The notes: generated from the letters alone by a model not told the origin. A DNA stretch of 18,153 nt from DASVXQ01 sp046727955 (GCA_046727955.1 JBKPDO010000379.1:1-18153); one strand, 5' to 3'; positions 5,982 to 13,912 are shown, numbered from the stretch's first letter. A program made the numbers and translations.

Positions 5982-6833
5982 GTGACGTTTGCGATCGCCC
6001 TTGGCCTGGGCGCCAGCCTGTGCTGGGGGACGGCCGACTTCTTCGGCGGCGTGCAGTCGCGCCGCCTGTCCGCGCTGGCCGTCGCGCTCTGGAGCCAGCT
6101 CGCCGGGGGCGTGGCGTTGCTGGTGGCGCTGCTGGCACAGGGGGAGCGCCCGACCCTCCACGCAGTGGCATTCGGACTCGTGGCCGGGGCGTTCGCGGGC
6201 AGTGGCCTGCTGGCCTTCTACCGCGGGCTGGCCGAGGGCGCCATGTCGGTGGTCGCTCCGCTGTCGGCCTGCGCGGGTGTGGTGCCCGTGGTGGCCGCCG
6301 CGCTCGGCGGGACCCCGCCGACCGCAGCCGAGCTCCTCGGCATGGTCGTGGCGATCGCTGGCGTCGTGCTCGTGTCCAGGTCGACCACCACCGACCAACG
6401 CTCCAGGGGCCGGCCCGGCCTGATGGTCGCCTTGGCGCTGTACTCGGCCCTCGGCTTCGGCGTGTACTTCACGCTGGTGCATGCCGGCTCCCAGGGGCCT
6501 GGCGGCTCGCCGCTGTGGGCGGTCACCGCCGGCCGCGGCGGCTCGCTGCTGGTCCTGCTCACCATCGCGGCGGCCCGGCGCGCGAGGCTGCCCTGGCCGG
6601 GTCGCCGGCTAGCGGCGCTGACCTCGATCGGCGTCCTCGACACCGGGGCGAATCTTCTCTTCGCCTACGGCTCGATCAAGGGGAATCTCGGCGTGGTCGG
6701 GGTGCTCAGCTCGCTCTATCCGGTGGCCACGGTGGTGCTGGCTCGCATGGTCCTGGCTGAGCGCCTGTCCTTTGCGCAGAACGTTGGCGTGGTGCTCGCG
6801 CTGGTCGGCGTGGCGCTGCTCGCGGTCGGCTGA
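5982..6833 (+). CDS. EamA family (DMT superfamily) transporter
   Basis: A 283-residue inner-membrane protein made of two homologous halves (EamA domains, ~residues 1-132 and ~145-283), predicted to have ten hydrophobic segments. The GTG start at 5982 follows a gggggagaag site. The opening FAIALGLGASLCWGTADFFGG is typical of the family, as is the C-terminal half ending in FAQNVGVVLALVGVALLAVG. DMT transporters export amino acids, metabolites or drugs, and the substrate cannot be predicted. It is divergent from the XRE-cupin regulator and 25 bp upstream of the phosphatase gene, so co-transcription with the latter is likely. Confidence 0.92.
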   Translation: MTFAIALGLGASLCWGTADFFGGVQSRRLSALAVALWSQLAGGVALLVALLAQGERPTLHAVAFGLVAGAFAGSGLLAFYRGLAEGAMSVVAPLSACAGVVPVVAAALGGTPPTAAELLGMVVAIAGVVLVSRSTTTDQRSRGRPGLMVALALYSALGFGVYFTLVHAGSQGPGGSPLWAVTAGRGGSLLVLLTIAAARRARLPWPGRRLAALTSIGVLDTGANLLFAYGSIKGNLGVVGVLSSLYPVATVVLARMVLAERLSFAQNVGVVLALVGVALLAVG

Positions 6834-6858
6834 GCCCGGAAACGGTAGGCTGCCCGGT

Positions 6859-7665
6859 ATGAACGCCGACAAGGACGCCAACCGTCGGGACCTGTCGCTC
6901 GCGCTGCAGCTCGCCGACCTCGCCGACGGGATCACGATGGAGCGGTTCCGGGCCGACGATCTCGTGATCAAGACCAAGCCGGACCTCACCCCGGTGACCG
7001 AGGCCGACCGGGCCGTCGAAGAGCTGCTGCGCAAGCACATCGCCGCCGAGCGTCCCGACCATCTGGTGGTAGGCGAGGAGCTCGGCGCCGACGGTGCGGG
7101 CGGCCCGGGCAGGTCCCGCTGGATCATCGACCCGATCGATGCCACCAAGAACTACGTTCGCGGGATCCCGGTGTTCGCCACGCTCATCGCGCTCGAGCGC
7201 GATGGGGCGCTCGCGCTCGGGGTCGCCTCCGCGCCCGCCCTGGGCCGGCGCTGGTGGGCTGCCAGGGGGGAGGGCGCGTTCGCCAACGGCGCGCCCGTGC
7301 ACGTCTCGCGCGTCGCGCGGCTGGCCGATGCGCAGCTCGGCCACGCCAGCATCTCCTCGTGGGCGGCCGCCGGCCTGCGCGACCGCTTCCTGGAGCTGGA
7401 GCGGCGCTGCTGGCGGGGACGCGGCTTCGGGGACTTCTGGATGCACATGCTGGTCGCCGAGGGCGCCGTGGACGTCGCGGCCGAGCCGGAGGTGTCGCTC
7501 TGGGACGTGGCCGCGGTCCAGGTGATCCTCAAGGAGGCGGGCGGTCGCTTCACCAGCCTGGAGGGCGCGCCACGTCCCGACGGCGGCAGCGCGGTCTCCT
7601 CCAACGGCCTCATCCACGACGAGGTCCTGTCGATCCTGGCGGCACCCTCGCCGGCCGGGCCGTAG
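6859..7665 (+). CDS. hisN: Inositol monophosphatase family protein, probable histidinol-phosphatase
   Basis: A 268-residue Mg2+-dependent phosphatase. The ATG at 6859 was chosen because the frame upstream is the tail of the EamA gene. Motifs are GEELG (residues 72-76), WIIDPIDATKNYVRG (88-102; metal-binding Asp91 and Asp94) and SLWDVAA (Asp216). The KNYVRGIPVFATLIAL stretch is typical of the actinobacterial HisN branch, which makes L-histidinol by removing phosphate from histidinol phosphate. Ala96 replaces the more usual Gly. Inositol-1-phosphatase or another sugar phosphatase is the alternative. No other his genes are nearby. Confidence 0.85.
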   Translation: MNADKDANRRDLSLALQLADLADGITMERFRADDLVIKTKPDLTPVTEADRAVEELLRKHIAAERPDHLVVGEELGADGAGGPGRSRWIIDPIDATKNYVRGIPVFATLIALERDGALALGVASAPALGRRWWAARGEGAFANGAPVHVSRVARLADAQLGHASISSWAAAGLRDRFLELERRCWRGRGFGDFWMHMLVAEGAVDVAAEPEVSLWDVAAVQVILKEAGGRFTSLEGAPRPDGGSAVSSNGLIHDEVLSILAAPSPAGP

Positions 7666-7667
7666 CC

Positions 7668-7947
7668 ATGCCCGAGGGGCCGCTGGCGGGTCGGGTGGCG
7701 CTCGTCACCGGGGCGAACCACGGCATCGGCGCCGCCACGGCCCGCGCGCTGGCGGCCCGCGGTGCCGCGGTGCTGCTCACCTACCTGCGACTGGCGGCCG
7801 GGTCCGAGCCGAGCCTGCCGGAGAGCTATGGCCGGCAGCGCGCTCTTGTGCGGGGAGGTGGCTCAGGAGATCGTGGCCATGGGTGGGCAGGCCGAGGCGG
7901 TCGAGGCGGACCTGGCCGATCCGGCCTCGGCGCCGATGCTGTTCGAC
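7668..7947 (+). pseudogene. Truncated, frameshifted short-chain dehydrogenase/reductase
   Basis: The ATG at 7668 is two bases after the phosphatase stop, as in an operon. The first ~55 residues are a normal SDR N-terminus: GRVALVTGANHGIGAATARA carries the TGxxxGIG cofactor motif, and LPESYGRQRA follows. Near 7838-7858 the reading frame shifts. The expected continuation GEVAQEIVAMGGQAEAVEAD is in another frame and runs to about 7945 (PASAPMLFD). Homology then stops abruptly and the sequence becomes a reversed transposase fragment. The catalytic Tyr-xxx-Lys part is missing, so no enzyme can be made. Boundaries are approximate. Confidence 0.82.
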
Positions 7948-8250
7948 CCAGGTCATCGCCTTGCCGGCAAGCAGGGTCAGCTCGGGCAGCCGGTCGCCTT
8001 TGGTGCGGGGTCGGCCACGGATGCCGGGCCGCCGCGGTCGCGGCAGCCGGTACAAGCGCGCGTCGGCGCGCAGCCTGGTGGTGACGGTCACCTGCTTGGG
8101 GAGGCTGCGCAGCGCCTTGCCGGCATAGGCGCCGTCCACGACTAGGTGGACGCGGCGAGGACCCAGGTGCTGGCAGACCACCATGACCAACTCGACGGCG
8201 AGGTCGAGCCGTCCCGGGGTGTGCCCTGGCTGCCACAGGCGAGCCAAGAG
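7946..8250 (-). pseudogene. Transposase fragment (IS701-like DDE family)
   Basis: On the minus strand the frame reads RLWQPGHTPGRLDLAVELV, then VHLVVDGAYAGKALRSLPKQ, VTVTTRLRADARLYRLPRP and RGRPRTKGDRLPELTLLAGK. I recognise this as the central part of a DDE transposase of the IS701-like group common in actinobacteria, including one catalytic Asp (VVDGAYAGK). The N-terminus, the last catalytic residue and the element ends are missing. One edge joins the broken SDR gene directly; the other edge fades into unrecognised sequence before 8311. The longer open frame around it (7777-8385) includes non-homologous sequence on both sides. Confidence 0.75.
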
Positions 8251-8311
8251 CCCAGAGCCAACATCGGAGAGCTCGCGTTCACCGTCCTTGACGCCTGGCA
8301 TGGCCGCTGCG

Positions 8312-8944
8312 CTAGGGGAGGGGCCGGATGCGGCCGGTGTCGTCCTCGGCGACGCCGTCGGGCACGTCGGGCATGGCCGGGTCACGCTCGGCGGGTGGCT
8401 CGTCGTAGGTCGTCTCGTCGTCCTCGACGAGCTGGTCGTCCTGCACCGCCGGGTCGTCGAGGACCTGGAACGGCTCGCGCGACGGGCCGAACCGCGCTGC
8501 GTCCAGCTGGTCGCGGTCGTGGCCCGCGTGGTCCTCGCCCTCCACGGTGGCGCCGTCCTCGCCGTCCGCGGCGCGCTCCACCGCCTGGACGAACGGCCGG
8601 TCGGCGCGCTCTTGGGCGGCCTCCTCCTCGACGGTCAGCTCGGCCAGCGGGAACGCTTCCAGTCGCTCGTCGGGGATCGGCTGGCCGCTCAGGACCGAGC
8701 GGCCGTAGGTACCCGCCGCGAGGCGGCCCTCGGCCCGCCGCAGGGCCTGCAGGCGCTGGGTGAGCTGGCGGGCGACCGCCTCGTCGGTCTCCTCGCTGGT
8801 CCGCCGATCGGCGCCGTCGACCAGGTCCTCAGAAACCTCGTCGGCGGGGGCAACCCGGTCGTGGTCGGCGTCGACCGATGCCAGCAGCCGCTCCAGCCGC
8901 CGGCGCTCCGCGCGCAACAGGGCGCGCACCCACTCCTCCCGCAT
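8312..8944 (-). CDS. DksA/TraR-like protein lacking the zinc-finger cysteines
   Basis: A 210-residue protein. The ATG at 8944 is preceded by GGGAGGGGAG, a strong site; the frame continues upstream to 9079 without family similarity. Residues 1-75 form charged helices like the DksA coiled coil. Residues 78-110 (GTYGRSVLSGQPIPDERLEA and AELTVEEEA) align with the C4 zinc finger of DksA/TraR, but the four Cys positions are Ser83, Ser86, Thr104 and Glu107. An acidic tail of ~100 residues follows, rich in Asp and Glu. Related Cys-less forms exist in actinobacteria as far as I recall. The role is probably RNA-polymerase or stress related, unproven. It appears intact in an otherwise decayed patch. Confidence 0.75.
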   Translation of the reverse strand: MREEWVRALLRAERRRLERLLASVDADHDRVAPADEVSEDLVDGADRRTSEETDEAVARQLTQRLQALRRAEGRLAAGTYGRSVLSGQPIPDERLEAFPLAELTVEEEAAQERADRPFVQAVERAADGEDGATVEGEDHAGHDRDQLDAARFGPSREPFQVLDDPAVQDDQLVEDDETTYDEPPAERDPAMPDVPDGVAEDDTGRIRPLP

Positions 8945-9115
8945 GCCTGGCTCCCCTCCCGTAACGTCCTCGATCGGGCCGCCAGACCAGCCGCCCTGGC
9001 CCGACCAGCTCGCCATGGTAGGACCCGACCACCCGGCGTGGCCACGATCGCCGCCGTGGCCTGCGGCAACGCTGACCAACCACGCGCTCGACGCGGCGTC
9101 TGGCCTGCTCAGCTC

Positions 9116-9545
9116 CTATTTCATGGCGGCCAGCAGCTCCCGGCAGGCCCGCTCGCAGCGCCAGGCCTGGGCGCCCACCCGGGCAGTGCGCGTGCAGCCG
9201 GGCATGGCGCTCGCAGTGGTCGTCGCAGCTTGGGCGGGTGGACGCGCAGGCCTCCAGCAGCGGCCTGGTGACGCCGGCGTCGTCCTCGCTGTGGCGGCTG
9301 GTGACCCGCACGGTGGCCGCGCAGACGTCGCGCAGTCCAGGCACAGCCGGACACAGCTGACCAGCGCGGCCGGGTGCTCGCTGAGGTCGGCGTCGGCGTC
9401 GGCGGTGCAGGCCTAGGCGCTGTGGTTGAGCGCGTCGATGGTAGCGGCCGGCACGCCGGCGTCGACGTGGAAGGAGCGTGGGCAGGCATCCAGCAGTTGC
9501 CCGACGGCGCCACCATCGTCGACGTGCGCGTGCGGGTCGAGCAAC
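9116..9545 (-). pseudogene. Broken four-helix-bundle copper-binding protein (DUF326)
   Basis: The minus strand carries recognisable DUF326 pieces in changing frames. The first is ATIDALNHSA, then an in-frame TAG, then ACTADADADLSEHPAALVSC and VRLCLDC. After a frame change come VCAATVRVTSRHSEDDAGVT, RPLLEACASTRPSCDDHCER and HARLHAHC. After another frame change comes WRCERACRELLAAMK with a stop at 9116-9118. The stop, at least two frameshifts and loss of the early Cys residues (normally CAQACTAC-like) mean no functional product. The family binds copper through Cys/His clusters in the cytoplasm or periplasm. The N-terminal limit is approximate. Confidence 0.78.
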
Positions 9546-9611
9546 CAGCTCCGCCCCTACCACTCAGCGCCCGCCGTCGGTAGATAGCGATCAGAAAAGC
9601 TGTGGGCGCGG

Positions 9612-10888
9612 TTAGGGTTGAAACTCTGCCGGTGCGGCGTCCTGGACGCTGCTGGGCTGGTCGCCGGCGGCCTGCCGGGGGATGGCCTGCCCGCTGTCGG
9701 GGTCGAACCAGTACAGCGCCGAGGTGTCCACGGCCAGGTCGATGGTGCGGCCGGGTCGGACGCTGGTGTGGGGGTTGACCCTGGCGGTCCACAGGCTCTC
9801 CCCCTCGCCGACCAGCCCGCCGGTCTGCTCCTGGTCCTGCCCGGCCGGTTGTTTGGCGGCCGTGTCGAACTGGGCGACCATCACCTCGTGCTGCACCGGC
9901 GGCGTCTTGACCGCGAAGAGCACGTCGACCTCCGAGCCCAGCCGCTCGGTCACCTTTGCCTCGGCCTTGATCCGTGGCCACCCCTTGGGCGCGAACGCCG
10001 CATCCTCAAAGGAGCTGGGGCGGATGCCCAGGATCACCTGCCGATCCAGGAACCGCTCAAGCCCCGGATGCCCGGCCACGGCCCGGTCGGACACCGGGAG
10101 CCTGTGGTCGGCGAAGATCACCGCCACGCCACCGCCGTCGTCGCGGACCAGCCGGGCCTCGGCCAGGTTCATCGCCGGCGACCCGATGAAGGTGGCCACA
10201 AACAGGTTAGCGGGGGCGTCGAACAGGGTCTGCGGCGCATGCACCTGCATCAGCTGCCCATCCTTGAGCACCGCCGCCTTCGTCCCCAGGGTCATGGCCT
10301 CGATCTGGTCGTGGGTCACGTAGATCGTGGTGACCCTCAGGCGGTCGTGCAGGGCGGCCAGCTGCGCCCGCGTCGACACCCGCAGCTTGGCGTCCAGGTT
10401 GCTGAGGGCTCGTCCATCAGGAACGCCTGCGGGTCGCGGACGATCGCCCGGCCCATCGCCACCCGCTGGCGCTGCCCGCCGGACAACGCGGCCGGCTTGC
10501 GCTCCAGGAACGGCTCCAGGCCAAGGATCCTGGCGGCCTCCGCGACCCGCCGGCGCTGCTCGTCCTTGGGGGTCTTGTGCAACTGCAGGCCGAAGGCGAG
10601 GTTCTCCTCCACCGTCATGTGGGGGTACAGGGCGTAGTTTTGGAACACCATGGCGATGTCGCGCTCTCTGGGGGGCAGGTCGTTGACCACCCGGCCGCCG
10701 ATCCGGATCTCCCCGGAGGTGAGGTCCTCCAGCCCGGCCACCATCCGCAGCGCGGTGGACTTGCCGGACCCGGAGGGGCCGACCAGGACCATGAAGCTGC
10801 CGTCGGGGATGTCCAACGACAGGTCGTTGACTGCTGGCGGTCCGCCCGGGTAGACCTTGGTGACGTGGTCTAGTTCGACGCGCGCCAT
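9612..10888 (-). pseudogene. ABC transporter ATP-binding protein, UgpC/MsiK type, with one frameshift
   Basis: The ATG at 10888 follows a near-perfect AGGAGG. Residues 1-161 hold Walker A (GPSGSGKST, 37-45), Q-loop Gln83, signature LSGGQRQR (135-142) and Walker B LMDEP (157-161). At about 10406-10410 one G is missing from a G-run, so the frame breaks inside the expected LSNLDAKLR. The other frame then continues intact with the H-loop (YVTHDQIEAM) and a long TOBE region to the TAA at 9614-9612. With the base restored the protein would be ~425 residues. Everything else is conserved, so the defect is recent or a sequencing error. No permease or binding-protein genes adjoin, which fits a shared sugar-importer ATPase such as MsiK. 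Confidence 0.85.
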
Positions 10889-10921
10889 CTTGGGACCTCC
10901 TATCAGTAACTAGCTGGAGGG

Positions 10922-11070
10922 CTAGTCCACGAACGGCCCGTTGAACACCGGGACCTCCCCGTCCGGCTGCCCTGTCATGAGCAGGAACCGAGTGCCGGCG
11001 GCGGCGTCGGTAACCGCGAACTCCTCTCGGGACCCAGCAAGATGAGCTGAGGAGGCCCGGCATAGCTCAT
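10922..11070 (-). pseudogene. Remnant of a pirin-family protein (C-terminal end)
   Basis: An ATG at 11070 has an excellent AAGGAGG site five bases ahead and reads MSYAGPPQLILLGPE, then shifts frame near 11030. The next frame gives EFAVTDAAAGTRFLLMTGQP and GEVPVFNGPFVD before a TAG at 10924-10922. The second part resembles the C-terminal barrel end of pirin-like proteins, where a RFLL-xxGxPxGE-xxxxGPFV pattern is common. The metal-binding N-terminal barrel is absent. The stop lies in a short inverted repeat (actagc/gctagt, 10909-10926). Assignment rests on remembered family patterns and is tentative. Confidence 0.4.
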
Positions 11071-11271
11071 GGCACCCTCCTTGCGGGCGAGGCAGCAACA
11101 CCACCCAAGTAACCGCACGGCCGGGCTGGAAACCCCCACGGGATAGACGCACGCTTCGCTGATGTCCCCACCACCATCGGCCCACCCCGCACCTTCAGTC
11201 ACCGCGAGCGCACATGTGACCCTCAAGCAGCCCAGCTGGCCACGACAGCATCACAAGCAAACTGCGAAAGC
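11071..11271. other. Gene-free stretch
   Basis: No convincing coding sequence, repeat or RNA gene was found here. Open frames on the minus strand give Cys/Gly-rich peptides with no family resemblance. It may hold the promoter of the pirin remnant and relics of a lost gene. G+C content falls toward the right end. Confidence 0.4.
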
Positions 11272-11472
11272 CTAGTTGGTAAGTGACGTGTGTGCTGCGT
11301 CGTGGACGAGGAGATCTAAATAACCGAGTTCTTGACGGACCTCTTCGAGGTGGACTGAGTTGAGATCATGACGAGGCTGAATGAACTGAGTGTAGGTCTG
11401 CAGTACGAGGATCTGATTGATGGCCTTCACGGCGAGGAGTACGTAGCTGTGGCGATCCATGCGGTGCACCAT
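11272..11472 (-). CDS. Possible small protein in a lower-G+C patch, unrecognised
   Basis: A 66-residue open frame (ATG 11472, or an ATG at 11460) encoding a mixed hydrophobic then charged peptide, with LLAVKAINQILVLQTYTQFI followed by HLEEVRQELGYLDLLVHDAA. The composition is visibly less G+C-rich than the surroundings (about half, against roughly 70 percent), with AT-ending codons. That suggests foreign origin or relaxed selection. There is no good ribosome binding site. The peptide looks more like a natural helical protein than a shadow frame, but no family is recognised and it could be a gene fragment. Confidence 0.3.
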   Translation of the reverse strand: MVHRMDRHSYVLLAVKAINQILVLQTYTQFIQPRHDLNSVHLEEVRQELGYLDLLVHDAAHTSLTN

Positions 11473-11513
11473 CAGGCGTCAGAGGCCAAATGCGCTTTCA
11501 CTCGTCAAGGCCT

Positions 11514-11801
11514 CTAGGACATAGGAGTTTGGTTGGGCCCCCGGCGCCGAGCGTCACGCCCTACCCGGCGGCGTCGAACGGGTGAGGAAACCTCACGTGG
11601 TCGCCGTTGCTGCTCGGCCACCAAATCGCTGACCGTGCCTTGGGTCGCCCGGGGCGTCGGGGTCGGGCGGGGGCCTGGGCGCGCGGGTCGGACCTTGCCC
11701 TCAGCGACCAGCTTGGCCAGCCGGGCGGGGCTGCGAGAGATAGGCAGGGTGCGGGCGGCCGACTGGCCGTGGCCAGTCACGAGGGGGTCCCGCGTAGTCA
11801 T
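11514..11801 (-). pseudogene. Remnant of a Phd/YefM-type antitoxin
   Basis: The frame from ATG 11801 reads DPLVTGHGQSAARTLPI then PARLAKLVAEGKVRPARPG and GTVSDLVAEQQR. This matches the second half of Phd-like antitoxins, which end in a short SDLVAEQR-type toxin-binding tail. The DNA-binding N-terminus is missing. A short upstream peptide from an ATG at about 11841 (MQVHERQRVK, then stop) resembles the usual MQVHEAK start, which suggests an internal deletion. After the expected antitoxin end the frame runs on ~29 residues without similarity. No PIN-domain or other toxin gene follows. The family call comes from remembered patterns. Confidence 0.5.
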
Positions 11802-11977
11802 TTCACCCTCTGCCTTTCATGGACCTGCATACTCGGCGGGATACTACCTACCGGGGCAGCGGCTCCGCGCGCCTATTTCCATACGCCGGCCGCCTGCGGC
11901 TTCTCGCGTGGGCGGTGAATGCGATGGGGCGCTACGCTTCCGAGCGTCCAGGGTGGCGACAGGAGGTCGAGCGGGAA

Positions 11978-12742
11978 GTGCATGGTCCGGCCGGGGTGCT
12001 GACGGTAGTGCTGTTCGAGACGGCCCTTGGTAGCTTGGCGCTGCTGTGGCCGGCGCCGCTCTGGGGGGTGGTGCGGCCAGGGTTCTTCAAGCTGGTGGGC
12101 GCCACCGTGCTGGCTTGCGCGGCGCTCGCCTGGCTTGCGGGCCGCAGCGGGCTGGACAAGGCGGGGGCGACCGGGCGGACGGCGCTGCTGTGGCTGGCGG
12201 TGTTCGCTCTGGCGGTGCTGGTCTGGCAGGTGCTGCTCTATGTCCGGGTGGAGGTGTCGCGCTGGGCCGGCGTCGCGGCGGTCGCGCCTGGCCTGGTGGC
12301 GGCCTGGCCGCTGGCGGTGCTGAGCGGCCGGACGTTGCTCGGGGCGCTCGCTCTGCTGACCGGGGCGCTGTTCCTCGGTGCCACCGTGGACGGACTGCTG
12401 CTCGGACACTGGTACCTAGTCGACCGGCGCCTCACCAACAGGCCGATCCTTGCGCTCGCCACCTGGTTCATCGCCGGGGTCGCCGCCGCACTCGTCTCGG
12501 CCGCGCTCGGCGGCGCCCGGGGCGAAGAGGTGAGCCAGTCACTGTCGCCACTGCTCGCCTTCCCGAACCTGACCGTCTACCTGGCAGTCGGTCTGGTGCT
12601 CGTGTGCGGCCTGCTGGCCAGCTTCATCCGAGTGCTGGTGCGCTCGAATTCGATCCAGGCCGCCACCGGCATGTTCTACCTGGCCGTGATCATGGCCCTC
12701 GCCGCCGAGTTCGCCGCCAAGGTCTACTTCTTCCCGACATAG
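11978..12742 (+). CDS. Multi-pass membrane protein of unknown function
   Basis: A 254-residue, strongly hydrophobic protein with about eight predicted membrane segments in alternation with short loops. The GTG at 11978 is chosen because AGGAGG is 11 bases upstream (11961-11966) and the hydrophobic domain begins right after it. The frame is open back to 11819, but those residues do not look membrane-like. The end AATGMFYLAVIMALAAEFAA then KVYFFPT recalls the last helix of quinol-oxidoreductase membrane anchors of the NrfD/DmsC kind, but this is a weak likeness. No conserved redox or transport motif was found. It converges on the beta-propeller gene with 42 bp between stops. Confidence 0.75.
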   Translation: MHGPAGVLTVVLFETALGSLALLWPAPLWGVVRPGFFKLVGATVLACAALAWLAGRSGLDKAGATGRTALLWLAVFALAVLVWQVLLYVRVEVSRWAGVAAVAPGLVAAWPLAVLSGRTLLGALALLTGALFLGATVDGLLLGHWYLVDRRLTNRPILALATWFIAGVAAALVSAALGGARGEEVSQSLSPLLAFPNLTVYLAVGLVLVCGLLASFIRVLVRSNSIQAATGMFYLAVIMALAAEFAAKVYFFPT

Positions 12743-12784
12743 CACCCGTTCTGCGGCAAGGTCGAGCAAGGTCCGGGCCACGGC

Positions 12785-13885
12785 TCAGGCGTGGACGCGT
12801 TTGGGGTCGACCTTGGCGATCGAGTCGGCGCTCCCTGCCCACAGCCAGCCCGCTCCCGTGGCCACCGTCAGGACCCCGCTCAGCTCCGTGGCGGGCAGCA
12901 TGGCGGTGACCCGGTTCCTGGACGGGTCGATGCGCATGATCCCCTGTGGTCCCACCGCCCAGACAACGTCGTTCCCCACCGTCAGCGCCGTCACCGGCCC
13001 CGTTGGGATGTGAGCCACCACCTGCAGCTTGGCGGGGTCCACCCGCAACACCACCCTGGCCAGCGGATCAGCCAGCCAGACCGCGCCCGCTCCCAGAGCC
13101 ACCGTCTGCGTAAAGCCGAGCGGCCCGCCGGTATCGACCGCTCCCACGATGCGGCCGCGATGCGGCTCGACCACCAGTACCTGCCCGCTGGTGGTCGCGA
13201 TCCACACCCAATCGTGGCTGGCGGCCACGTCGCTCGGCACGCCCGGCAACGGCAGCCTGGCCGTCACCTGGTTGCGCCGCGGATCGACGCGGATCAGGAT
13301 GCCGCCCCGCTGGCCGTCCTGCTGCTCGCCAGAGGTGATCCACACCGCCTGCTCGGAGGCGGCGACCCCGATGAAGCCGGCGAGCGACTCGCCCAGCGGG
13401 ATCCTCGCCACCACCTTGTTGCTGCGCGGGTCGACGCGCCAGATCGACCCGGGCACGGCCACCGGCGCCCACACCGCGCCGGCGCCGAACGCCAGTCCGG
13501 CCGGGCCGGAGTCCTTCGGCGCGATCGGGATGCTGGCGGTGACCCGGTCGGTCGCGGGGTCGAGGCGGAGAAGCCTGTCACCGACCGCCATCCACACTGA
13601 GCCCGCGCCGAAGGTCAGCCCCTCCACGAACCCGTCGATCCGGACCCTGCCGACGACCGCTGATGGAGGCTGATGCCGGGTGGTCGACACGGCGGCGGTG
13701 CTCGGCACGACCGGGACCGTGGTCGGGGGCGGCGGCACGGTGCTCTCGGCGGTGGGGCTGTTGGCGGACCTGCTCGGCGAGTCCAAACCGCGCGGTATCA
13801 GCCAGATGCCACTGATCAGCACGGCCAGCACGACCATGCCGTCGATGACGTTCCGCGCTACCCAGCCTCGCGGTCTGCTGCGCAT
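12785..13885 (-). CDS. Membrane-anchored extracytoplasmic beta-propeller protein
   Basis: A 366-residue protein. A short basic N-terminus and one membrane segment (residues ~14-31) are followed by a Pro/Ser/Thr-rich linker (~34-75) that would cross the cell-wall zone. Five or more ~45-residue propeller blades then repeat a VDP-x3-N-x-V-x-A-x-IP pattern: LDPATDRVTASIP, VDPRSNKVVARIP, VDPRRNQVTARLP, VDPAKLQVVAHIP and IDPSRNRVTAML. Each is preceded by a VW or AVW strand. This resembles YVTN/NHL-type or Vgb-like propellers, which serve as binding scaffolds; no catalytic residues are evident. It starts 27 bp after the O-methyltransferase stop on the same strand, so the two are probably one operon. 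Confidence 0.85.
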   Translation of the reverse strand: MRSRPRGWVARNVIDGMVVLAVLISGIWLIPRGLDSPSRSANSPTAESTVPPPPTTVPVVPSTAAVSTTRHQPPSAVVGRVRIDGFVEGLTFGAGSVWMAVGDRLLRLDPATDRVTASIPIAPKDSGPAGLAFGAGAVWAPVAVPGSIWRVDPRSNKVVARIPLGESLAGFIGVAASEQAVWITSGEQQDGQRGGILIRVDPRRNQVTARLPLPGVPSDVAASHDWVWIATTSGQVLVVEPHRGRIVGAVDTGGPLGFTQTVALGAGAVWLADPLARVVLRVDPAKLQVVAHIPTGPVTALTVGNDVVWAVGPQGIMRIDPSRNRVTAMLPATELSGVLTVATGAGWLWAGSADSIAKVDPKRVHA

Positions 13886-13912
13886 GCCCGGCGCCTCGAC
13901 CTGCCAGCCGGC

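Noticed and set aside
9560..9612. tRNA or small RNA gene in the gap after the ABC ATPase
   Set aside because: No cloverleaf, T-loop signature or strong stem could be found.
9618..10637. Plus-strand frame opposite the ABC ATPase
   Set aside because: The opposite strand carries all ABC motifs; this frame is its shadow.
11866..11977. Upstream extension of the membrane protein gene
   Set aside because: The extra residues are Arg-rich and not membrane-like; the AGGAGG site favours the GTG at 11978, although an ATG at 11924 cannot be fully excluded.
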